Source: Cyanobacteriota bacterium
GTDB lineage: Bacteria; Cyanobacteriota; Cyanobacteriia; Leptolyngbyales; Leptolyngbyaceae
Assembly (NCBI GenBank): GCA_027482985.1
Contig: JAIXVO010000253.1
Span: forward strand, 1 to 20,201
Reading direction: 5' to 3'
Length of the DNA stretch: 20,201 nt
Shown: piece after piece, positions 7,809 through 15,739 of the stretch
How the letters are laid out: each line of letters starts with the position of its first letter
Position numbering within the stretch: position 1 is the stretch's first letter
Made by a program: the position numbers and the translations under genes
The notes under the pieces: model-generated
What the model was told of the DNA's origin: nothing
The model's database searches: none
The model's input: the letters and a program-made list of their open reading frames with translations, nothing else

Positions 7809-7852
7809 AGGGCTGACCCGATCGCCCATGTTGTCCTTTTTTCGCCTACCGT

Positions 7853-8644
7853 ATGGTGTCTTCTGCCCCTGATTCTGTTCCGGTTCTTCCCGTCTGGCAT
7901 GATTGCTGGCAGGACTCGTTGCACTGGTCGCCGACAGCCGCGCAATCCCAACAATTTCAAGCCCTGTACGAGCTAATCCTGGCAGGCAACCAGCAGCTCA
8001 ATTTAACCCGGATTACTGACCCCACTGAGTTTGTCGAAAAACACCTGTGGGATTCCCTCAGCGGCATTCACAACTATCTGGCTCAAGCGGCGGCTGATGC
8101 GACGATCGCCCTACCCCCCGCCTTCCAGGTGATCGATATTGGGACTGGCGCAGGCTTTCCGGGCATTCCCATTGCGATCGTGCAGCCCCACTGGTCAGTC
8201 ACGCTGCTGGATTCCACTCGCAAAAAACTGGCTTTCCTCGATCAAACCCTGGAGACACTCCAGATCTCGAATGCCCAAACCCTGGTGGGTCGGGTGGAAG
8301 CGATCGGGCAAGACCGCCGCCATCGTAGCCAGTATGATCTGGCCTTGATTCGAGCCGTGGCCGGGGTGACGGTTTGTGCTGAATATGCCTTGCCGTTATT
8401 GAAAGTGGGTGGCGAGGCGGTGCTTTATCGCGGTCAGTGGTCGGTGGCGGAAGAAACGGCGCTGGCGGAGGCCGTCGCTCAACTGGGGGGCGAAATTGCG
8501 CACATTGAGGCGCTGAAAACCCCCGCGACCCAGAGCGATCGCCATTGCATTTACTTACACAAGAGGCACTCCACCCCTGCCGAATTTCCCCGCTTAACGG
8601 GCATTCCCAGCCAAAAACCATTGGGCATCGCTGAGGTTGGTTAA
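7853..8644 (+). CDS. rsmG: 16S rRNA (guanine527-N7)-methyltransferase RsmG
   Basis: A 263-residue cytoplasmic enzyme that uses S-adenosylmethionine to methylate N7 of G527 in 16S rRNA. Diagnostic segments are NLTRITDPTEFVEKHLWDSL (50-69), the SAM-binding glycine motif VIDIGTGAGFPGIP (93-106), and LLDSTRKKLAFL (118-129), which holds the acidic residue expected to contact the ribose. The length is slightly above the usual 210-250, owing to a short N-terminal extension typical of cyanobacterial versions and a C-terminal tail. ATG 7853 is used; no strong ribosome site is visible. The gene converges on the minus-strand gene that ends at 8689. Confidence 0.95.
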   Translation: MVSSAPDSVPVLPVWHDCWQDSLHWSPTAAQSQQFQALYELILAGNQQLNLTRITDPTEFVEKHLWDSLSGIHNYLAQAAADATIALPPAFQVIDIGTGAGFPGIPIAIVQPHWSVTLLDSTRKKLAFLDQTLETLQISNAQTLVGRVEAIGQDRRHRSQYDLALIRAVAGVTVCAEYALPLLKVGGEAVLYRGQWSVAEETALAEAVAQLGGEIAHIEALKTPATQSDRHCIYLHKRHSTPAEFPRLTGIPSQKPLGIAEVG

Positions 8645-8688
8645 CTCAGAGAACTGTTTTCCCAGTTCGGTCTGATAACTGCTACGAG

Positions 8689-9483
8689 TTATTTCCCAAC
8701 ATCCGTTGCGATATCGGCAGGCGCTTGTTTGACCACCACCCGCGACAGGAGATAGGAAACCTGATCCGCTCCCTGCCAGATGTTGAGATACAGCGTTTTG
8801 TCGCCCTTCGTCACTTTGAACACTTTGCGCGTCGGTTCATCGGTCACCAGATTGGCGGTAAAGTCTTTCGCTGCCAGTTCTTTTTTGAAGTAGTCGGTCA
8901 CCTGGGCGATCGCGCCTTGGTTCACCACCCGACAGTTCTCGCCAAACCCTAACCCGTAACAATCGGCTTCGGATGGTTGCCAGTGGGGAAAGTCGGCAAA
9001 AGGGTTAGCAGGGGAACTGGCGGCGGCGGTGGTGGCTGCCGGTTCCGGGACGGTGGTGGGTTCGGTGGGGGGTTCGGAGCTGGCGGCGGTGTCCGTTGTC
9101 GTCGCACTGGGGGCGCTACTGGGCGATCGCTGGCTGCCCACGGGCGACCCACTGGGGGCGGCGGGCGGTGTGGTTGGCGCGGCTGGATCTGGGGCTGCTG
9201 CCGGACTGGGGTCACCGCCCGTTGCCGTAGTGGGTAGGGCGGGGATATTCACTTTTGCGGTGACGCGAGTTTGCTGTGTGGCGGTTGGCTGCTCCGTCGG
9301 AATTTGGCTGACTGTAATCGGATTCTTTTTATCTTCGGCCTCTTTGACGGCACTGCCAGAGGGGATGGGCAAGGCCAGGAGCGCCGCGTGGATGCCCAGC
9401 GCCAGAATCAACATGGGCAGGAGCAGCGATCGCCCCGGCAGCAAAATTTTCTGGACTGAATCCGCAAAGGTTTTGGCATTCAT
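8689..9483 (-). CDS. Membrane-anchored proline-rich periplasmic protein, TonB-like plan
   Basis: A 264-residue protein with a single N-terminal membrane helix (about 18-40: PMLILALGIHAALLALP), then a long low-complexity linker rich in proline, alanine, threonine and serine (about 55-165), then a compact C-terminal domain (168-250). That domain has two cysteines (C175, C184; CYGLGFGENC) and a VFKVTKGDKTLYLNIW strand pair. A short anchor, a proline-rich spacer crossing the periplasm and a small terminal domain is the layout of TonB. The histidine four residues after an alanine (ALGIH) recalls TonB's SxxxH. The C-terminal domain does not look like TonB's, so function is not assigned. It is divergent from the SLH porin at 9946 and is matched by a similar protein at 11898-12659. 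Confidence 0.8.
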   Translation of the reverse strand: MNAKTFADSVQKILLPGRSLLLPMLILALGIHAALLALPIPSGSAVKEAEDKKNPITVSQIPTEQPTATQQTRVTAKVNIPALPTTATGGDPSPAAAPDPAAPTTPPAAPSGSPVGSQRSPSSAPSATTTDTAASSEPPTEPTTVPEPAATTAAASSPANPFADFPHWQPSEADCYGLGFGENCRVVNQGAIAQVTDYFKKELAAKDFTANLVTDEPTRKVFKVTKGDKTLYLNIWQGADQVSYLLSRVVVKQAPADIATDVGK

Positions 9484-9945
9484 CGATCAATTCCTTGAGG
9501 CATGGCAAGCCAGCAGCACACGATAAAGATATCAATAATTCCAGAGGCAGATTCTACAAGGGGATGCGCCCCTTCAGCAATATACCGCAATACATTGAGC
9601 CTGAAGTCATGCAGCTAAGATGCGGGTATGAGTTGCGGCTAGAACTGAGGCGATCGCGGCTTCCACAAATCTTTAAAAAGCGCTCAAACCTTTACCAGCA
9701 CAATGAAAATCTGCCCTGAGAAAGTGGCGACTCCAGCCTCTTAACCCATTGTTAATAGCGTATTTGTTTGGACTTAACTACCTCAGCGTTAATGTTAGGT
9801 GAGGGTTTTTGGTTCTTGTGAAGCTCCGCACCTCGTGTCTGCATCAGGTTTTACAGAAAGGTTTGCTCGTTTGATCAAACCCCGTGCTGATTCAGCGTGT
9901 TTAGCGCAAACCGTAATAACTCCCATTGGATGTGAGGATCGCATA
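9484..9945. promoter_or_regulatory. Divergent intergenic region upstream of the porin, with two palindromes
   Basis: This 462-base gap separates two divergent genes and must hold promoters for both. No RNA gene or credible protein gene was found. Small open frames (such as 9495-9719) have no recognisable features. Near the porin lie a perfect 12-bp palindrome, GTTTGATCAAAC (9869-9880), and an 11-bp one, GCTGATTCAGC with a one-base centre (9886-9896). Both are possible operator or 5'-leader structures. GAGGA at 9934-9938 is a good ribosome site for the porin ATG 9946. No convincing -10/-35 pair was identified. Confidence 0.5.
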
Positions 9946-11700
9946 ATGTCTCGATTAATTTGGAATTCTTTTTGGCTGACCCCGCTGTTGTTGGGGACTG
10001 CCGTTGTTTCTGCCAATGCGCAGATGAGCAGCCCAGCCGCGTCTACGGATGCGTCTGTACTCAATCAGATTTCTACTTATAGTGCCGAAGGTCGGACGAA
10101 TAGTCTGAGTCAGGTGACTTCCGTTTCTCAGTTTACTGATGTCAAGCCGACTGACTGGGCGTTTCAAGCCCTGCAATCGTTAGTCGAACGCTACGGTTGT
10201 ATCGTCGGTTATCCCGACAAAACCTATCGTGGCAATCGCGCCCTGAGCCGCTGGGAATTTGCCGCTGGTTTGAACGCCTGCTTAGACAAAATTCAAGAAC
10301 TGATCGCCGCAGCCACTGCGGACTTCGTGAAAAAGGAAGATCTCGAAGTCGTCAAACGCTTGCAAGAAGAATTTGCCGCAGAATTGGCTTCCCTCCGCGG
10401 TCGGGTGGAATCTTTGGAAGTGCGGACTGCCACCTTGGAGAAACAACAATTCTCCACCACCACTAAGCTGAACGGGGAAGTGATTTTCGCGATCGCAGAT
10501 ACCTTTGGCGATCGTGCTGTGCGGACTGGGAACGATTCATTCCTGGCTGGCATTAACGCGGGGAACCGGGCGAGCTTTGAAGAAGACCGCACCGAAACCA
10601 TCTTTGGGAATCGTGTTCGGTTAAACTTCGATACCAGCTTCACGGGGCGCGATCGCTTACGGACTCGTTTGCAGGCGGTTAACCTGACTCCATTCTCCGG
10701 TGCCTTCACCGGAACCAACGGCACCCGGTTGTCGTTTGATGGTGCTGGAAGCAACGAAGTCGGCATCGACGAACTTTACTACCGCTTCCCAGTTGGGAAA
10801 AACTTACGGATTCAAATCGACGCGACCCAAAACGAATTCTACGACGGGTTAGTGAGCAGCCTCAGCCCGTTTGAAAGCAGTGGTGCGGGTGCAGTTTCGC
10901 GCTTCGGTCGGTTCAACCCCTTCCTGCGGAGTGGTAATGCTGGCGCTGGCTTTACCTTCGACCTCGCCCTCGGTCAAAAGTTCAGCTTGCAAGGGGGGTA
11001 CATTGCAGATTCTGCTAGTAATGATCCCGGTACCAAGAATGGCTTGTTTAATGGCGGTTACTCGGCGATCGGGCAACTAGTCTTCCGTCCCAGCCGCGCC
11101 TTTGACATCGGCTTCAACTACGTCCGGGCTTACTACCCCGGTAGCAATACGAATGCGTTAGGTGCCAATCCCTTTGGTCAACCGACACCCAACTTAACGG
11201 GTAGTACTGGCTCAGCCTACGCCTCTAACCCATTTGGCGGCGAAGCGTTGTCCAGTGATACGGCATCGGTTCAGGCACAATGGCGAGTTTCGCCCAAGTT
11301 CACGTTTGGCGGCTGGTTTGGCTACACCTGGGCCTACAACAAACGCACTAACGAAGAAGCGCAAATTCAAAACTGGGCAGCGTTCATGGCCTTCCCCGAC
11401 TTGCTCAAGCGGGGCAACTTGGGGGGCTTGCTGTTTGGGATGCAGCCTCGTGTTCTGGATAACGACTACCGCGCTCGGTTTACGGGTACCAACCCTGGTG
11501 GTTTCCAGGGGCAACCTAACCCGAATAACCGTCGTCGCTTGGATGAAGCGCCCCCATTCCACCTGGAAGCGTTCTACCGCTACCGCGTGAATGACAATAT
11601 CGCGATCACGCCAGGTGTATTTGTGCTATTTAATCCCGAAGGCAACCGCGCCAACAGTGCACAAGTGGTGGGCGTGATTCGGACGACCTTCACGTTCTAA
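9946..11700 (+). CDS. SLH-domain outer-membrane porin (OprB family)
   Basis: A 584-residue outer-membrane protein. It starts with a signal peptide cut after about SANA (residue 24). An SLH domain follows (FTDVKPTDWAFQALQSLV through ALSRWEFAAGLNACLDKI, about residues 63-120), which in cyanobacteria ties porins to peptidoglycan-linked polymer. A coiled-coil spacer (about 125-165) follows, then an OprB-type beta-barrel to the end, closing on an aromatic strand VVGVIRTTFTF with terminal phenylalanine. This is the Som/iron-uptake porin architecture of cyanobacteria, which provides passage for small solutes. The frame is open 49 codons upstream (to 9799), but ATG 9946 has a GAGGA ribosome site and begins the signal peptide. 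A strong terminator follows at 11765-11800. It is flanked on both sides by minus-strand TonB-like proteins. Confidence 0.93.
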   Translation: MSRLIWNSFWLTPLLLGTAVVSANAQMSSPAASTDASVLNQISTYSAEGRTNSLSQVTSVSQFTDVKPTDWAFQALQSLVERYGCIVGYPDKTYRGNRALSRWEFAAGLNACLDKIQELIAAATADFVKKEDLEVVKRLQEEFAAELASLRGRVESLEVRTATLEKQQFSTTTKLNGEVIFAIADTFGDRAVRTGNDSFLAGINAGNRASFEEDRTETIFGNRVRLNFDTSFTGRDRLRTRLQAVNLTPFSGAFTGTNGTRLSFDGAGSNEVGIDELYYRFPVGKNLRIQIDATQNEFYDGLVSSLSPFESSGAGAVSRFGRFNPFLRSGNAGAGFTFDLALGQKFSLQGGYIADSASNDPGTKNGLFNGGYSAIGQLVFRPSRAFDIGFNYVRAYYPGSNTNALGANPFGQPTPNLTGSTGSAYASNPFGGEALSSDTASVQAQWRVSPKFTFGGWFGYTWAYNKRTNEEAQIQNWAAFMAFPDLLKRGNLGGLLFGMQPRVLDNDYRARFTGTNPGGFQGQPNPNNRRRLDEAPPFHLEAFYRYRVNDNIAITPGVFVLFNPEGNRANSAQVVGVIRTTFTF

Positions 11701-11764
11701 TTGCCGCATTTGATCCAACTGGGATTGCTCGGTTGATTCCAGTCAAGTTTGTAACTCACACCTG

Positions 11765-11800
11765 AAAAGGCTGGTTCTGAATTGAACCAGCCTTTTTTTT
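11765..11800 (+). terminator. Rho-independent terminator of the porin gene
   Basis: A perfect 13-bp stem, AAAAGGCTGGTTC (11765-11777) with GAACCAGCCTTTT (11784-11796), has a six-base loop and runs directly into a tract of T (to 11800). It lies 64 bases after the porin stop codon. Confidence 0.93.
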
Positions 11801-11838
11801 ACCGCTGCTCAACCGCCAACCAGTTGTAAAGGCAGATC

Positions 11839-11871
11839 TTTTGAACGCGATCGCAGCGATCGCGTTCAAAA
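11839..11871. repeat. Perfect 33-bp palindrome built on two HIP1 octamers
   Basis: TTTTGAACGCGATCGC (11839-11854), one central base, then its exact reverse complement (11856-11871). It lies between the terminator of the porin and that of the convergent gene. Neither side has a T-run, so it is not a standard terminator. It could be a cruciform-forming site or a remnant of a mobile palindromic element. Confidence 0.9.
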
Positions 11872-11878
11872 AACTTGT

Positions 11879-11909
11879 AAAAAAATGCCCCCTCCAGTTA
11901 ACTGGGGGC
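11879..11909 (-). terminator. Rho-independent terminator overlapping the stop codon of the 11898-12659 gene
   Basis: On the minus strand, GCCCCC and GGGGGC (11904-11909 and 11887-11892) pair around an 11-base loop, followed by A and seven T (11879-11885). The TAA stop of the gene (11898-11900) sits in the loop, so the last alanine and proline codons form part of the stem. Confidence 0.85.
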
Positions 11910-12659
11910 GCGGTTCCAGAGAATGACTAATGTGCCAGCGCCTAATTTAGCGCGAACTAAGTTGAGATAGCGGACAAACTCGCCTTTGCGGAATTCATAC
12001 ACCAGGCCATCGCCGTAAGTGCTTTTGGGCACGATCGCGTAGTCGGGATAAAGTTGAGCGAGTTGCTGATAGACCACTTCCGGGCGTTGGAAGGAGACGT
12101 ATTCAATGCCCACAATTCCCGGTTTGCCTAACTCCTTAACTGGGTCTTGATAAAAGTCATCGGGATTGGGAAACAGCGTGGAAGATACGGGTTCATTCAC
12201 TTCTCGCCCTTCTAACTTTTGTAGCCGACTGACAAATCCCTGTTCCTGTTGCGTTAACACGGCAGCAGTGGGTTGGGGGGGAGTGGGGGTCGCCACTTTC
12301 GGTTTGGGCGCAGCAGCGGGTTTGCGGGGCAGGGGCGAGGGGACGGGTTGCACGCCTGTCGCGATCGCGGCAGGCGAGGGGGATGGCGAGGCTTTCACCA
12401 CAAGATCCGATTGGTTTGCCCGCAATGCCGCCTCGATCGCCTGGGTTTGATCGGCCTCTGACTGCCCCGGTTTTAAGGTTGTCAACCGACTGAGTTTGAC
12501 GGATTTACCCGCTTCTTTAGCTGGTTGTTTAGCGGATTGAGATTGCCACGGAAAAAACAAGAGGAACCCATGAAATCCCAGTGCAATCAGCAACATCGGA
12601 CACCACAACAACTGCCATCGCGAACGAACTTTCTTGTCAACACTGGAAATTTGAGTCAT
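11898..12659 (-). CDS. Membrane-anchored proline-rich periplasmic protein, TonB-like plan (second copy)
   Basis: A 253-residue protein built like the one at 8689-9483. It has one N-terminal membrane helix (about 17-37: PMLLIALGFHGFLLFFP), a linker rich in proline, alanine and lysine (about 88-135), and a small C-terminal domain (about 180-250) with VYEFRKGEFVRYLNLV and a final GTLVILWNR. The membrane helices of the two proteins align without gaps (PMLxxALGxHxxLLxxP). Both C-terminal domains carry a V[FY]xxxKGxxxxYLN strand pair, so the proteins are probably distant paralogues. It has no cysteine pair in this domain, unlike its partner. Its function is unknown; the plan suggests a protein anchored in the inner membrane and reaching across the periplasm. 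It converges with the porin gene and ends inside its own terminator. Confidence 0.8.
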   Translation of the reverse strand: MTQISSVDKKVRSRWQLLWCPMLLIALGFHGFLLFFPWQSQSAKQPAKEAGKSVKLSRLTTLKPGQSEADQTQAIEAALRANQSDLVVKASPSPSPAAIATGVQPVPSPLPRKPAAAPKPKVATPTPPQPTAAVLTQQEQGFVSRLQKLEGREVNEPVSSTLFPNPDDFYQDPVKELGKPGIVGIEYVSFQRPEVVYQQLAQLYPDYAIVPKSTYGDGLVYEFRKGEFVRYLNLVRAKLGAGTLVILWNRAPS

Positions 12660-12761
12660 CTTTCAATCCTGATTGCAGCGATCGCTCGACATCCATTACG
12701 AAACCAACTTTAGTGTAACTAAATGCAACGAAAACTTAAAGGTTAATACACCTTTGACAAT

Positions 12762-12799
12762 CGGGTGGTGCGTTCCGCTGACGCTCAACATACCCTACG
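12762..12799. repeat. Dispersed cyanobacterial-type intergenic repeat
   Basis: The segment running GGGTGGTGCGTTCCGCTG then ACGCTCAACATACCCTAC resembles a short repeat I recall as scattered between genes in many cyanobacteria (GTAGGGT...GCGTTCC...CACC). Its ends are partly complementary (GGGT/ACCC). Only one copy is in the window, so this rests on recall. Confidence 0.5.
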
Positions 12800-12810
12800 A
12801 AATTAAGCAA

Positions 12811-12853
12811 TCCAGGGGTAGAGAGACATCAGTGAAGCCTCTCTACCCCTGGA
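12811..12853 (-). terminator. Strong hairpin downstream of pstB, possible pst operon terminator
   Basis: A perfect 15-bp inverted repeat, TCCAGGGGTAGAGAG (12811-12825) with its complement (12839-12853), and a 13-base loop. It begins 61 bases after the pstB stop. The minus-strand tail is only mildly T-rich (TTGCTTAATTT), so termination or 3'-end protection are both possible. Confidence 0.55.
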
Positions 12854-12914
12854 TGGATGAGTTAAGCAAATAATGCAGTGAGATGCGATGCAGACTCGCG
12901 ATCGCACTCAGGCT

Positions 12915-13712
12915 TTAACCAAACCGACCACTGACATAATCTTGGGTGCGTTTGTGTGCGGGTTGATTGAACAGCACATTAGTTTGATTAAATTCCAACA
13001 ACTCACCCAAATACATGAACGCTGTGTAATCCGACAACCGCGCCGCCTGTTGCATACTGTGGGTGACGATCAGAATCGTCACCTGTTGCTTCAGTTCATT
13101 CACCAGATCTTCAATGCTGGCGGTGGCGATCGGGTCGAGAGCCGAAGTGGGTTCGTCAAACAACACGATGTCGGGATCAGTGGCGATCGCTCGCGCAATA
13201 CACAAGCGCTGCTGTTGCCCCCCGGACAGGGCATAGGCGGACTCGGTTAAGCGATCTTTCACTTCTGACCACAGCGCTGCACTCTTCAACGCCTGCTCCA
13301 CCTTTTCATCCACCGCTTGCCGCTTGGTCAAGCCCTGCACCCGCAACCCATAGGCGACATTATCATAAATCGATTTCGGGAAGGGGTTGGGTCGTTGGAA
13401 CACCATGCTGATGCGCATCCGCACTTCGATGGGATCAACTTTGCGATCGAGAATGTTGATGCCATCCAGCATAATTTGCCCGTCATAGCGGTTGCCGGGA
13501 TACAAATCGTGCATCCGGTTAAAGCATCTGAGCAGGGTGGTTTTGCCGCAACCAGAAGGGCCAATCAAAGCCGTCACTTTCCGGGCGGGCACACTCATAT
13601 TGACATTCTTCAACGCTTTGGAAGTGCCGTAGTAGAAGTCAAGATCCTGAACTTCAGCCTTCAAATCAGTCGTGGGGAAATTTAACTTAGGGAGAGAGAG
13701 TTCTTCTACCAT
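12915..13712 (-). CDS. pstB: Phosphate ABC transporter ATP-binding protein PstB
   Basis: A 265-residue cytoplasmic ATPase of the high-affinity phosphate importer. Walker A is GPSGCGKTT (51-59), Q-loop [10 protein letters not shown] (103-112), signature LSGGQQQR (162-169), Walker [14 protein letters not shown] (182-194) and switch histidine in VTHSM (218). The FNRMHDL and [17 protein letters not shown] segments are specific to PstB. Its ATG (13710-13712) overlaps the end of pstA (ATGGTAG), so translation is likely coupled. It is the last gene of the pst operon; no second pstB or phoU follows in this window. Confidence 0.97.
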   Translation of the reverse strand: MVEELSLPKLNFPTTDLKAEVQDLDFYYGTSKALKNVNMSVPARKVTALIGPSGCGKTTLLRCFNRMHDLYPGNRYDGQIMLDGINILDRKVDPIEVRMRISMVFQRPNPFPKSIYDNVAYGLRVQGLTKRQAVDEKVEQALKSAALWSEVKDRLTESAYALSGGQQQRLCIARAIATDPDIVLFDEPTSALDPIATASIEDLVNELKQQVTILIVTHSMQQAARLSDYTAFMYLGELLEFNQTNVLFNQPAHKRTQDYVSGRFG

Positions 13713-14644
13713 TTGACGCCCTTCCGGAAACGATAACGAAGATAAATTGCAAAACCATTCAAGGTCAGAGTCATCACGATCAAAACCACCCCAGCGGCAG
13801 CGGCGTTCACCTGAAACTCTTGTTCCGGGCGCGACACCCAGTTAAACATTTGAATCGGCATCACCGTAAAGGGTGCTGTCAGCCATTCAAAAGAGATAAA
13901 CGGAAATTCCGGTTGAATCGGTAAAGGGGGTAAGAAGGCAATAAAGGTGAGCGCGCCGATCGTGATCAACGGAGCCGTTTCGCCGATCGCCCGCGACATC
14001 CCAATAATGATCCCGGTCAAAATACTGCCGAACGAATAGGGCAGGATGTGATCCCAAATCATTTGCCAGCGACTGGCTCCCAGCGCATAGGCGGCTTCTC
14101 GCAACAGGTTCGGAATCGCCCGCAACGCCTCGCGAGTCGTCACAATCACGATCGGTAAAATCAAGAGAGCCAGCGTTAATCCGGCTGTTAATACACTCTC
14201 ACCTAAGTTCAATTGTTGACTAAATAACCCTAAAGCCAGTAGCCCATAAACAATCGAAGGCACCCCAGCCAAATTGGTGACGTTAATCTCAATCAACGCC
14301 GCCAACCAGTTTTTCGGCGCATACTCTTCTAAATAGATGCCCGCCGCCACCCCCAGGGGAATCGCAAACAGCATCGTCGTTAACATCACCAGCACCGATC
14401 CCACCCAGGCGGCCAGAATGCCAGCCTCTAAGGGATCACTACTGGGAAATGAAGTAAAAAATTTCCAGTTGAGGCGGGGCGCACCTTGCAACACCAGGCT
14501 GGTGACTAATGCCAGCAGCACCATGAGCGCAATAAAGATCACCAGCAAGCCCAGAATGGCAAACGAACTGCTGATGAGCTGCCGCCGGGAAACGGCGTTA
14601 TGGGCAGGAGATAAAGACTGAGCGGACAATTCAGCTGGCGCCAT
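13706..14644 (-). CDS. pstA: Phosphate ABC transporter permease PstA
   Basis: A 312-residue inner-membrane subunit with about six membrane helices. With PstC it forms the phosphate channel. The ABC permease EAA loop is visible at about residues 171-200 ([20 protein letters not shown]), followed by [12 protein letters not shown] (215-226), characteristic of PstA/PstC. It begins three bases after the pstC stop and overlaps pstB by seven bases, consistent with a tight operon. ATG 14642-14644 has a GGGAG sequence about 12 bases upstream, inside the end of pstC. Confidence 0.96.
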   Translation of the reverse strand: MAPAELSAQSLSPAHNAVSRRQLISSSFAILGLLVIFIALMVLLALVTSLVLQGAPRLNWKFFTSFPSSDPLEAGILAAWVGSVLVMLTTMLFAIPLGVAAGIYLEEYAPKNWLAALIEINVTNLAGVPSIVYGLLALGLFSQQLNLGESVLTAGLTLALLILPIVIVTTREALRAIPNLLREAAYALGASRWQMIWDHILPYSFGSILTGIIIGMSRAIGETAPLITIGALTFIAFLPPLPIQPEFPFISFEWLTAPFTVMPIQMFNWVSRPEQEFQVNAAAAGVVLIVMTLTLNGFAIYLRYRFRKGVKW

Positions 14645-14647
14645 AGT

Positions 14648-15628
14648 TTAGTAAATCTCCCGAAAGCGCTTGCTTAAGAAGTAACCCAGGATGTTGAAGA
14701 CTAAGGTAATCAACACCAACGTTAAACCCACTGCAAAGATGCTCTGATATTGAATCGTGCCGTGGGGTAAGTCCCCTAAGCTAACTTGCACAATGTAGGC
14801 GGTCATGGTGGCGGCTGAGTCGAGGGGGTTGAAGGTGAAATTGGGTTGTAACCCTGCCGCGATCGCGACAATCATGGTTTCTCCCACCGCCCGCGAAATC
14901 CCCAGAATTACCGCCGCAAAGATGCCGGAAATCGCCGCTGGAAAGACCACTTGCAAAGCCGTTTGCAACTTGGTTGCGCCAGTCGCATAAGACCCTTCCC
15001 GCAACATATTGGGCACGGCCCGCATCGCATCTTCGCTAATGGAGCTGATCATCGGGGTAATCATTAACCCCATCACCACACCCGCCCCCAGCATATTGAA
15101 CCCTGACATTTCGACGGGGAAAATCGCGGGGAAAATATTTGATAGGGTCGGGCCAACAAAGCTATACAGCCATTGCAGAATGGGAATCACCAGCAGTAGC
15201 GCAAAATAGCCGTAAACCACCGTCGGAATTGCAGCCAGCAACTCCAGAATCGGTTTCACCGTTTCCCGCAGTTTCCCAGAGGCAAACTCGCTCAAATAAA
15301 CGGCGGCAATTAAGCCCATCGGAATCGCGACCGAAAGCGCCACTGCTGTCGTCGTTAAAGTGCCTGAAATTAACGGCAAGATGCCGTAACCGGGTGGCTC
15401 GAATAATGGCGACCAATCCTTACTGGTCACAAATTCCACAATCGACACGGTTTGAAAAAAGTGCCAGGATTCCACCACCAAAATTTCCATGATGGCAAAC
15501 GTGGTCAACACACAGGAAAATCCAGCCAAAAACAGCACAAACTCAATGACTCGCTCTTGCCACTCGCGAGCCCCTTTGTGCTTGGTAAACCGATTGCTTT
15601 TGGGCAAAGCAGGTGAAGAATTAGACAT
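14648..15628 (-). CDS. pstC: Phosphate ABC transporter permease PstC
   Basis: A 326-residue inner-membrane permease, partner of PstA. A cytoplasmic lead (1-26) is followed by a first helix (about 28-50), the conserved DWSPLFEPPGYGILPLISGT (71-90), the EAA loop (SEDAMRAVPNMLREGSYATG, 198-217) and GISRAVGETM (243-252). The length fits the family. It is separated from pstS by a 111-base gap with two hairpins (15650-15676 and 15703-15731), which probably sets a lower level of pstC than pstS. Confidence 0.96.
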   Translation of the reverse strand: MSNSSPALPKSNRFTKHKGAREWQERVIEFVLFLAGFSCVLTTFAIMEILVVESWHFFQTVSIVEFVTSKDWSPLFEPPGYGILPLISGTLTTTAVALSVAIPMGLIAAVYLSEFASGKLRETVKPILELLAAIPTVVYGYFALLLVIPILQWLYSFVGPTLSNIFPAIFPVEMSGFNMLGAGVVMGLMITPMISSISEDAMRAVPNMLREGSYATGATKLQTALQVVFPAAISGIFAAVILGISRAVGETMIVAIAAGLQPNFTFNPLDSAATMTAYIVQVSLGDLPHGTIQYQSIFAVGLTLVLITLVFNILGYFLSKRFREIY

Positions 15629-15702
15629 GGTGCAAGTTCACATAAAGATCAGAAGCCAGAGTAAACCTGACTTCTGTTGAAGTAGTTGAATTGAACGACA
15701 AA

Positions 15703-15731
15703 GAGGGGTGGATTGACTCAATCCACCCCTC
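15703..15731 (-). terminator. Intercistronic hairpin between pstS and pstC
   Basis: A perfect 14-bp inverted repeat, GAGGGGTGGATTGA / TCAATCCACCCCTC with one central base, starts nine bases after the pstS stop. The minus-strand tail is TTTGTCG, so it is at most a partial terminator. A second imperfect stem (15650-15676, CAGAAGxCAG / CTGxCTTCTG) lies just before pstC. Such hairpins after binding-protein genes commonly stabilise the upstream message or attenuate the downstream one. Confidence 0.75.
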
Positions 15732-15739
15732 AAACCGTA

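Noticed and set aside
8949..9526. Proline-rich and glycine-rich frames opposite or out of frame with the 8689-9483 gene
   Set aside because: They are out-of-frame readings of its low-complexity linker.
9799..9945. Upstream TTG/ATG start for the porin
   Set aside because: The extension is not signal-like, while ATG 9946 has a ribosome site and starts a normal signal peptide.
15139..15492. Plus-strand frames across pstC and pstA
   Set aside because: They are shadows of strongly recognised permease genes on the minus strand.
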